This document shows positions 59,348 through 64,000 of a DNA stretch of 64,000 bases, in pieces. Both the position numbers and the translations under genes were made by a program. The notes under the pieces are model-generated. The model saw only the letters and a list, made by a program, of their open reading frames with translations, made no database searches and was not told the DNA's origin. Location of the stretch: the NCBI GenBank assembly GCA_038063715.1, contig JBBTUO010000017.1, forward strand, positions 26,134-90,133, read 5' to 3'. Source of the stretch: SIBU01 sp038063715. GTDB lineage: Bacteria; Patescibacteriota; Minisyncoccia; Phycocordibacterales; SIBU01. Positions within the stretch are counted from its first letter, which is position 1, and every line of letters starts with the position of its first letter.

Positions 59348-60079
59348 TCACTCGAGAATTGAGAGTAGACCATGAACCTCCTCTATTTTTCGGTCAATAT
59401 GATCCTTGGGGAATTTCTCCTCTGCCCAGGCCGTTGAGAACGCCAACCGGCGCAGGAACCCGGTCTGGGTCTCGAGCATTGCTGTTGGTGTCATGTTCAT
59501 CTCGTCGCCCAGACCGAAGAGGATCTGCTGCATCCAAACTCCGCCCAAGGCTTGGCTCAAGTCCGCATCTCGAAGAATCTGGCCGGACAAATCCAATTCA
59601 CTCGATGAAACTGCGTAAGGGAATTGGGTGTCTCGGATCAATTTCTCGATGTCGACAAGATGATGCTTGTCTTCAGGCAGGACGTGCTTGCGCAGACCCC
59701 TTATCGCCCGTTCGATCTCGAGATCATCATGTCCGACGACACCGCTATGGTCGAAGTCGTGGAACATTGCTGCGATCAGAAGGTTTCTGACTCGCCGAGC
59801 CGACAGTTTCTCCGGCCTGCTCTGGTAATACTGGCAGGCCTCGAAACAACAACAGAACACATAAAAAATATGTCTGAAGTTGTGGTAGGGATTCCTCAGG
59901 TTTCGGGCCTTTTCAAACAGCACCTTGAAGTAGTGCCGCAAGTCCCCTTCGTAGAGGCCGTCTACATTGGTGATGATTTTCGGAATGATTCCGCGATCCG
60001 TATGACCGAGATGTGGAGTGTTCATATTATCAAAAACCGCATGTATTTCCTGGGCCATTTGTTGTTTTGACTCTTGCAC
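59348..60079 (-). CDS. HD-domain protein resembling class I cyclic nucleotide phosphodiesterases
   Basis: 243 aa from the GTG at 60079; ATG 60058 (236 aa) is an alternative. Metal-site pattern of PDEase I: NPYHNFRHIFYV (first His pair), AAMFHDFDHSGVVGHDDLE (His-Asp and second His) and ILRDADLSQ (late Asp). This matches the order and wording of eukaryote-type class I phosphodiesterases (YHNxxH, HDxDHxG), rather than the shorter bacterial HD proteins. No cyclase or regulatory domain is attached. GC-richer than the glycan genes; own promoter and terminator. Substrate unknown; cyclic nucleotides are a guess from family. Confidence 0.75.
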   Translation of the reverse strand: MQESKQQMAQEIHAVFDNMNTPHLGHTDRGIIPKIITNVDGLYEGDLRHYFKVLFEKARNLRNPYHNFRHIFYVFCCCFEACQYYQSRPEKLSARRVRNLLIAAMFHDFDHSGVVGHDDLEIERAIRGLRKHVLPEDKHHLVDIEKLIRDTQFPYAVSSSELDLSGQILRDADLSQALGGVWMQQILFGLGDEMNMTPTAMLETQTGFLRRLAFSTAWAEEKFPKDHIDRKIEEVHGLLSILE

Positions 60080-60119
60080 ATAGGTGCAAAAGCCAGCCCC
60101 TCTCTTAACTTCTTTCTTT

Positions 60120-60148
60120 ATTCTAACATACTATAACTAAAAAAGCAA
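60120..60148 (-). promoter_or_regulatory. Promoter of the phosphodiesterase-like gene
   Basis: On the minus strand TTGCTT (60148-60143), 17-bp spacer ending TGT, TAGAAT (60125-60120). The leader (about 35 nt) carries AGAGAGGGG and a small TTGCAC-cta-tGTGCAA hairpin that overlaps the GTG start. The rest of 60149-60240 is AT-rich with nothing recognised. Confidence 0.6.
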
Positions 60149-60240
60149 GGGCTCTAGTTTTTACGGCTTTACACCGATAATCCTGACCTCTTCTTAAATT
60201 CCTACGAATACCCTAGTAATTTTTTCGTTTTTTATTTTTG

Positions 60241-60259
60241 TTCAAGGTCCGACCTTGAA
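60241..60259. repeat. Perfect 9-bp palindrome with 1-nt centre
   Basis: TTCAAGGTC-C-GACCTTGAA, followed on the plus strand by TTTTATAG. It lies 16 bp beyond the terminator of the 87-aa gene and may act as a second stem of that terminator or as a protein-binding site. Confidence 0.5.
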
Positions 60260-60275
60260 TTTTATAGAAACAACA

Positions 60276-60300
60276 AGCCCCATGCCTTGTGCATGGGGCT
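60276..60300 (-). terminator. Terminator of the 87-aa zinc-ribbon-like gene
   Basis: Perfect 10-bp stem AGCCCCATGC / GCATGGGGCT with a 5-nt loop; the minus strand continues TGTTGTTTCT. It begins 40 bp beyond the stop at 60340. Confidence 0.75.
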
Positions 60301-60339
60301 GGGGTTTAACGATAACCTCCAAAACGGTTTAAGGAGTCG

Positions 60340-60603
60340 CTACTCCTGATCATCGCTATCATCGGGATCCGGCTGACAAGTGGCCCAATCAACGGACCTC
60401 AGGTCTTCCGCGAGCCACCTGCGTTCATCATCAGACATTTCGCCAGACATGATGCGTGAGCTATTGAAGTCCCCTTCTTCGGGATGTTGCCCTCCTGTGA
60501 GAGATTGCAGGGCACAATCGTAGCAGATATGCGTTTGACCTTTCGTTTCGACGTTCTTTTCGTATAACTTTTGGCACTTTCCACAACTTACTTCTTTGAA
60601 CAT
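60340..60603 (-). CDS. Small zinc-ribbon-like orphan protein
   Basis: 87 aa from the ATG at 60603, which has AAAGGGA 8 nt upstream; the frame continues 10 codons further up but without conserved character. CGKCQKLYEKN and ICYDC give two CxxC pairs (about residues 7-10 and 27-30), as in a small zinc ribbon. The C-terminal half is very acidic (DDERRWLAEDL and PDPDDSDDQE). Possibly a DNA- or protein-binding regulator. Own promoter, a long structured leader and a terminator. Confidence 0.65.
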   Translation of the reverse strand: MFKEVSCGKCQKLYEKNVETKGQTHICYDCALQSLTGGQHPEEGDFNSSRIMSGEMSDDERRWLAEDLRSVDWATCQPDPDDSDDQE

Positions 60604-60776
60604 AATAGTATCCCTTTCTTTTATCGACAACAATTGCCGATATAATAAGGAATACCCATTCTTTCTTGCATCTCAAAGGATGTGGGAGAATGTTTGAGCT
60701 CGATCTACCACTGTACCCCGTAGTTGGCAGACTGTGACTTCTTCTGTTCCCAGAAGAGGTACGCTTCACTAACCTG
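60604..60776 (-). ncRNA. Long structured 5' leader or small RNA upstream of the zinc-ribbon gene
   Basis: With a start near 60775 the transcript has about 170 nt before the ATG. Visible stems in the minus-strand RNA: CTTCTgggaaCAGAAG near its 5' end and CTCAAA...TTTGAG (24-26 nt apart) in the middle. No open frame of note. Candidate cis-acting leader, riboswitch-like element or independent RNA; no known class recognised. Confidence 0.4.
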
Positions 60777-60781
60777 CCTCT

Positions 60782-60810
60782 ATTATACCATACAATGGTA
60801 TAATATGCAA
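60782..60810 (-). promoter_or_regulatory. Promoter with overlapping palindrome
   Basis: On the minus strand TTGCAT (60810-60805), 17-bp spacer, extended -10 TGGTATAAT (TATAAT 60787-60782). An 11-bp inverted repeat, TATTATACCAT-aca-ATGGTATAATA (60781-60805), covers the spacer and the -10, as a repressor operator would. It also produces a TATAAT box facing the other way. Confidence 0.65.
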
Positions 60811-60823
60811 TAGTTCCCGTTTG

Positions 60824-61498
60824 TTATGACACAATCACCACAAACTCACCCCTCACTGTATCGGGGGTCTTCTCAAAATGATTGAGAAGCTCCTGGGCAG
60901 TACCAGACACAATCTGCTCAAATACTTTTGTAAGCTCGCGGGCAATCTTCACCTTTTTGTTTGGCGCGAATTTAGCCAACGACTCAAGCGCCTTCAAAAT
61001 CCGATGGGGTGATTCGTAAAAAATCATTGTTCGTTCGGAAACGGCAATTTCTTTAAATAGGGTTTCCCTTCCCTTCTTGTGCGGTAAAAATCCTAAAAAG
61101 GTAAAATCAGCGATTGGCACACCGGCAATCGAAAGCCCAGCAGTGAGCGCCGATGGGCCTGGCACTGATTCAATTTTTAGCTCAGGCAAAGCCAACCGAA
61201 CCTTCTCCACCAAATACGCCCCTGGATCAGAAATCCCCGGCGTCCCAGCGTCCGAAACCAGCGCCAGATTTTTCCCCTCTTCAAGTAAGGCGACAATCTT
61301 TTCAATACTCAAACCGCTCTTCTCCTCGTTGTAGGTTAAAAGTTGTTTTCCGGAAATCTCATATCGCGCAAGCAACCGCGAGGTTACTCGCGTATCCTCG
61401 CACAAAATCACATCCACTTCTTTGAGCACGCGTACCGCGCGAAATGTAATATCTTCCAAATTCCCTATCGGGGTTCCTACTACATACAAACAGTTCAT
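60824..61498 (-). CDS. rsmI: 16S rRNA (cytidine(1402)-2'-O)-methyltransferase
   Basis: 224 aa. Tetrapyrrole-methylase-fold SAM enzyme: YVVGTPIGNLEDITFRAV (5-22), CEDTR (33-37), LVSDAGTPGISDPG (80-93), SVPGPSALTAGLSIAG and MIFYESPHRILKAL. Methylates the 2'-O of C1402 in the ribosomal P site. E. coli RsmI is about 286 aa; the C-terminal part is missing here, as in many CPR homologues. The start ATG is 26 bp downstream of palindrome 61525-61562, and its promoter geometry matches that of the arsR-type gene. Confidence 0.93.
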   Translation of the reverse strand: MNCLYVVGTPIGNLEDITFRAVRVLKEVDVILCEDTRVTSRLLARYEISGKQLLTYNEEKSGLSIEKIVALLEEGKNLALVSDAGTPGISDPGAYLVEKVRLALPELKIESVPGPSALTAGLSIAGVPIADFTFLGFLPHKKGRETLFKEIAVSERTMIFYESPHRILKALESLAKFAPNKKVKIARELTKVFEQIVSGTAQELLNHFEKTPDTVRGEFVVIVS

Positions 61499-61524
61499 AA
61501 AATTTTAAGGTAGAAAGTGTTTAA

Positions 61525-61562
61525 AATCTATTCCAATGTTCCTAGGAACTTGAGAATAGATT
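61525..61562. promoter_or_regulatory. Imperfect palindrome, candidate operator in front of rsmI
   Basis: 38 bp; the left and right arms match at 16 of 19 positions around the centre CCTAGG, with ends AATCTATTC / GAATAGATT. It overlaps the last codons and stop of the regulator gene. Its half-site (ATCTATTCCAATGTTC) matches that of the upstream palindrome (ATCTATTCCTATGTTC) at 15 of 16 bases. On the minus strand a TAAAAT box follows 18 nt after the arm end. Confidence 0.65.
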
Positions 61563-61797
61563 CCGCACGCCTGGTAAGCTTATGTCGAACACTATTTCCA
61601 GCATTACGCTTTAGCACCAAACCCGCGACCGCAAGCCGCCGAATATGCTCCGAGGCGGTACGAAAATTGATATCCAACTCATCTGCCACCTCGTCCACTG
61701 AAAGTTCGGGAGTTTTCTTCAGCATATAGATAATTTGGATTCGGCGATGATTGGAAAACCCTCGCACCACACGCTCAAGTTCCCTGAAAGTTTTCAT
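61528..61797 (-). CDS. ArsR-type winged-helix transcription regulator
   Basis: 89 aa from the ATG at 61797; 18 upstream in-frame codons were rejected as the promoter lies there. Single wHTH domain: VVRGFSNHRRIQIIYML, ELSVDEVADELDINFRTASE (HTH about 34-53), HIRRLAVAGLVLKRNAG and the wing NSVRHKLT. No metal-binding Cys motif is visible, so the inducer is unknown. Related palindromes lie 57 bp upstream of its start and across its 3' end, suggesting autoregulation and control of rsmI. Confidence 0.85.
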   Translation of the reverse strand: MKTFRELERVVRGFSNHRRIQIIYMLKKTPELSVDEVADELDINFRTASEHIRRLAVAGLVLKRNAGNSVRHKLTRRAESILKFLGTLE

Positions 61798-61836
61798 GTT
61801 ATTGTAATAGCCAAAAAATCCACTGGCGAATAAGTA

Positions 61837-61842
61837 TGTATA
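61837..61842 (-). promoter_or_regulatory. -10 box of the ArsR-type gene
   Basis: TGC-TATACA on the minus strand, 39 nt before the ATG. The -35 position, 17 bp upstream, falls on ATAGAT inside palindrome 61854-61901, so a bound repressor would block it. Confidence 0.55.
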
Positions 61843-61853
61843 GCATAGCACAT

Positions 61854-61901
61854 CCCTGTATCTATTCCTATGTTCTGCAGAACATAGGAATAGATACAGG
61901 G
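61854..61901. promoter_or_regulatory. Perfect 48-bp palindrome, candidate operator
   Basis: 24-bp arms with no loop, centre TGCA, each arm CCCTGTATCTATTCC then TATGTTCTG. It lies between the murC stop (61927) and the regulator start (61797). No T-tract follows on either strand, which argues against a terminator. Its half-site recurs in 61525-61562. Confidence 0.8.
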
Positions 61902-61926
61902 GAGATGTATATATAAACTCCTAACT

Positions 61927-63219
61927 TTACACTAGCAAGTCGGCGACTTTGTTTGTTTCGCCGGCGCCCATAGTAATAATGACGTCACCGGACACAGTGA
62001 GATCTGACGCCCTCTCAGCGGCCTCGGCAAATGTTTTTACGAGATGCGCCAACTGCCCACTCTGATCAAGTTCTTCCACTACCATTTCCGAGGTAATGTC
62101 TCCCGGATCAACTTCTCTAGCAGGATAAATAGGCAAAACCACAACGTGGTCCGCGAGCTTAAAACAGGTCGCCCATTCGGACAAATGATCTTTGGTACGT
62201 GAGTACAAGTGCGGTTGAAAAACTACCACAATTTTTTGTGTAGGAAAAAGTTCGCGAGCACCTTGTAATGTTGCGGTGATTTCGGTTGGATGATGACCGT
62301 AGTCATCGTAAACCGATGCGCCATGGGTCGTTTTACCCCGATATTCAAATCGGCGCCAGGTACCCGAAAAATCCTCCAAGGATTTTTCGGGTACCTCCCC
62401 CTTCAATCCCAAAATATTCCCTACCGCAAGTGCAGCAGCCGCATTTTCAAGATTGTGCTTCCCGGGAATTTTTAGCTTTAGTCTTTTTTGAAATTTCGTG
62501 TAATCAACAATCTGACACACAGCTTTAGCAATAGCACTCTTTATCTCCGGTAAGGAGGGGTTACAAATCACAAAACCATCCTTTGGCACCTGCGCCACAA
62601 GTTCGCCAAAAGCCCTTACTACATCATCTAAATCTTTGTAGTAATCAAGGTGGTCAGCGTCAATGTTTGTGATCACCAAAATGGTCGGCTGGAGTTGTAA
62701 AAAAGACCGTCGATATTCACACGCTTCCACGACAAAATATTCGCTCTTCCCTGCTACAAAATTGCTCTTGGTATCTTTAAGTAAAGATCCGACAATCACC
62801 GTCGGATCAAGCTTTGCATCAGCCATAACCTTAGCAATCATGGCCGTAGTGGTTGTCTTTCCGTGTGTACCAGAAACTGCAATTGTATATTTTTCTTTTG
62901 AAATCTGATGCAGCACTTCCGGATAACTGAGCATTGGGATGCCGAATCCTTTCACCTTTGCTAAAAAATCCTTTGCGTACTCTGAAAGTGCTGGGCTATA
63001 AACAATCAGATCCGAGTCTTTTGGAATTGTTTTAATATCTTGCCCTTCCGTCACAAAAACACCGAGCTTCACAAGTTCATCAGTCACTTCAGACAAAGCG
63101 AGATCCGAGCCGGTCACTTTTTTGCCCTCAAGCAAAAACATTCGGGCAATAGCCGAAATACCTATCCCGCCAATTCCAAGAAAATGTATTTTTTTGTATT
63201 TTTTAAAATCAATTTCCAT
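61927..63219 (-). CDS. murC: UDP-N-acetylmuramate--L-alanine ligase
   Basis: 430 aa, slightly shorter than the usual 450-490. Adds L-Ala to UDP-MurNAc with ATP in the cytoplasm, the first step of the peptide stem. HFLGIGGIGISAIARMF (12-28), SGTHGKTTTTAMIAKV with the P-loop (117-125), ITNIDADHLDYY, PGKHNLENAAAALAV, YDDYGHHPTEI and FQPHLYSRT are diagnostic. Shows that the organism makes peptidoglycan. tRNA-Leu lies 7 bp upstream of its start on the same strand. Confidence 0.97.
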   Translation of the reverse strand: MEIDFKKYKKIHFLGIGGIGISAIARMFLLEGKKVTGSDLALSEVTDELVKLGVFVTEGQDIKTIPKDSDLIVYSPALSEYAKDFLAKVKGFGIPMLSYPEVLHQISKEKYTIAVSGTHGKTTTTAMIAKVMADAKLDPTVIVGSLLKDTKSNFVAGKSEYFVVEACEYRRSFLQLQPTILVITNIDADHLDYYKDLDDVVRAFGELVAQVPKDGFVICNPSLPEIKSAIAKAVCQIVDYTKFQKRLKLKIPGKHNLENAAAALAVGNILGLKGEVPEKSLEDFSGTWRRFEYRGKTTHGASVYDDYGHHPTEITATLQGARELFPTQKIVVVFQPHLYSRTKDHLSEWATCFKLADHVVVLPIYPAREVDPGDITSEMVVEELDQSGQLAHLVKTFAEAAERASDLTVSGDVIITMGAGETNKVADLLV

Positions 63220-63226
63220 GTATTTG

Positions 63227-63308
63227 TGGGCACGGAGGGATTTGAACCCTCAATCCTTGCGGAACACGATTCTGAATCGTGCGCGTATACCAATTCCGCC
63301 ACGTGCCC
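63227..63308 (-). tRNA. tRNA-Leu(CAG)
   Basis: 82 nt. Acceptor GGGCACG pairs with CGTGCCC, the anticodon stem-loop is CACGA-TTCAGAA-TCGTG (anticodon CAG), there is a long variable arm (class II tRNA, as expected for Leu) and a T-arm GAGGG-TTCAAAT-CCCTC. CCA is not encoded. Confidence 0.95.
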
Positions 63309-63320
63309 GATTTTAATATC

Positions 63321-63749
63321 CTATACCAAAATGGACCTTAAAGCTTCTTGATATTCAGGGTAAAGAATCGGGAGGGTAAAAAATTCATTTGCACTCACCC
63401 ATCGTGCATCTGCGACCTCCTCTTCCTCAAATATAAACGGCCTATCATCATTGGCGAGGGTAGATTCATGAATCACAAAAAAATTTTTCACTCCGTTCAC
63501 ATTCAAAAAGGTCCCAGTCGCAATAATTTTACCGACAACAATTTCGGCGCCAATCTCTTCTCGTACCTCTCGCTTCAAACCATCCAAAACAGACTCTCCC
63601 TCGTTGAGTCGCCCTCCAGGCATATCCCACTTACCCGCGACTCGCTTATCACTATTTGGATACTGCGCCAACAAAATTTTTCCATCTTTTTTAATAAGGG
63701 CCTTTAGGTTTATATTACCAAAAAAATGTACTTCGTCTTGTTTTAGCAT
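63321..63749 (-). CDS. NUDIX hydrolase
   Basis: 142 aa from the ATG at 63749; the frame extends to 63842 but that part crosses repeat-like, non-conserved sequence. Perfect Nudix box: Gly46-x5-Glu52-x7-Arg60-Glu61-Val-x-Glu64-Glu65-x-Gly67 in GGRLNEGESVLDGLKREVRE. KWDMPGG and the EEVADARWVSANEF end suggest an ADP-ribose/MutT-type enzyme; the substrate is not determined. Lies between two tRNA genes. Confidence 0.88.
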   Translation of the reverse strand: MLKQDEVHFFGNINLKALIKKDGKILLAQYPNSDKRVAGKWDMPGGRLNEGESVLDGLKREVREEIGAEIVVGKIIATGTFLNVNGVKNFFVIHESTLANDDRPFIFEEEEVADARWVSANEFFTLPILYPEYQEALRSILV

Positions 63750-63783
63750 TGGAATTAATTTGAGTACCGTCCATCGTACGGGG

Positions 63784-63969
63784 ACTAGGATTAGGTCACG
63801 AATCACTAAGTTTTTTGCTTCGCAAGGCTCGCAAAAATCCAAGTGTTCTCGACCCCGACTCGCCGTCGCTTCGCGACATGCTCCGTCTTTCGAATCCTAG
63901 CCGCGACCAAAGCAGTTTGGTCGCTTGCCCGTCCCTCGCTTCGCTCGGGTGCGCGCACTAGGATTCGAA
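63784..63969. repeat. Repeated tRNA T-arm-like fragments next to tRNA-Ile
   Basis: CTAGGATT occurs at 63784-63791 and, as part of the tRNA-Ile T-arm, at 63957-63964; its complement TTCGAATCCTAG is at 63889-63900. The last two form a 12-bp inverted repeat enclosing GCGACCAAA-gcag-TTTGGTCGC (63903-63924). Bases 63750-63949 contain no gene. Confidence 0.55.
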
Positions 63970-64000
63970 CCTAGGACCCCATCAGTATCAGTGATGTGCT
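63950..64000 (-). tRNA. tRNA-Ile(GAT), 3' part
   Basis: 51 nt within the window. Anticodon stem-loop CATCA-CTGATAC-TGATG (anticodon GAT), T-arm CTAGG-TTCGAAT-CCTAG and acceptor 3' strand TGCGCGC with discriminator A; the 5' half is outside the window. CCA is not encoded (ACCC follows). Confidence 0.9.

Noticed and set aside
61854..61901. 48-bp palindrome as terminator of murC
   Set aside because: There is no loop and no T-tract on either strand, and the half-site recurs in front of rsmI, which fits an operator better.
63750..63842. 31-residue N-terminal extension of the NUDIX hydrolase
   Set aside because: The sequence is repeat-like and the Nudix fold begins at the internal ATG.

Overview
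The window looks like part of a Candidate Phyla Radiation (Patescibacteria, probably Parcubacteria) chromosome. Reasons: moderate-to-low GC, very tight gene packing with 4-20 bp overlaps, single-domain or shortened versions of house-keeping enzymes (RsmI 224 aa, MurC 430 aa), a TraG/VirD4-like ATPase next to a lamin-tail surface protein, many genes without a Shine-Dalgarno sequence whose -10 box lies 6-9 nt from the start codon, and no central anabolism apart from cell-envelope sugars. This placement is inferred; no 16S rRNA or ribosomal protein gene is present.

Layout. 1-77 is the start of a leftward membrane protein. 300-1384 holds an HD-domain orphan and a small excisionase-like HTH gene. 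1431-52154 is one surface-glycan island of about 50 genes. It contains GDP-fucose synthesis (gmd, fcl), an ABC-2 O-antigen-type exporter, a split transketolase, a second Fcl-like reductase, a GT10 fucosyltransferase, a nonulosonate (sialic-acid-like) block (CMP transferase, NeuB-type synthase, GT42/DUF115-like protein), several methyltransferases, an FdtA/FdtB-type aminosugar pair, two NodU/TobZ-type carbamoyltransferases (one followed by a SxtJ/DUF5989-like membrane protein and an SGNH protein), a GT11 fucosyltransferase, a GDP-heptose set (HddA, GmhB, HddC-like), RmlB/RmlA/RmlD, a sugar C-methyltransferase, eight GT4 and four GT2 glycosyltransferases, two GT39-like membrane transferases, GtrA, a UDP-sugar dehydrogenase and a KdsC-like phosphatase. 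The nucleotide-sugar genes supply donors, the transferases assemble a heavily decorated glycan (fucose, heptose, NulO, amino-, methyl- and carbamoyl-sugars), and the ABC pair is the visible exporter.

52202-55460 encodes a lamin-tail/PKD surface protein overlapping a TraG/VirD4-like ATPase. 55506-60810 is different in style: mostly short, GC-richer orphan genes, each with its own sigma70-like promoter, structured leader, Shine-Dalgarno and terminator (55559, 55950, 58273, 59348, 60340; the NUDIX gene at 37063 is of the same kind), interspersed with a DUF4015-type glycoside hydrolase and a pterin-carbinolamine dehydratase. 60824-64000 is house-keeping: rsmI, an ArsR-type regulator bracketed by two related palindromes, murC, tRNA-Leu(CAG), a NUDIX hydrolase and part of tRNA-Ile(GAT).

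No CRISPR array, transposase or rRNA was seen. No gene-free stretch exceeds 300 bases; the longest (78-299, 33301-33483, 36057-36243, 56430-56673, 60080-60339, 60604-60823) are described individually. The most interesting signals are the paired operator-like palindromes around the ArsR gene, a 4x7-bp repeat inside a glycosyltransferase gene (possible phase variation), the class of self-contained GC-rich orphan genes including a class I phosphodiesterase-like protein, structured non-coding elements near 33.4 and 36.1 kb, and the fused SxtJ/DUF5989-like protein beside a carbamoyltransferase.
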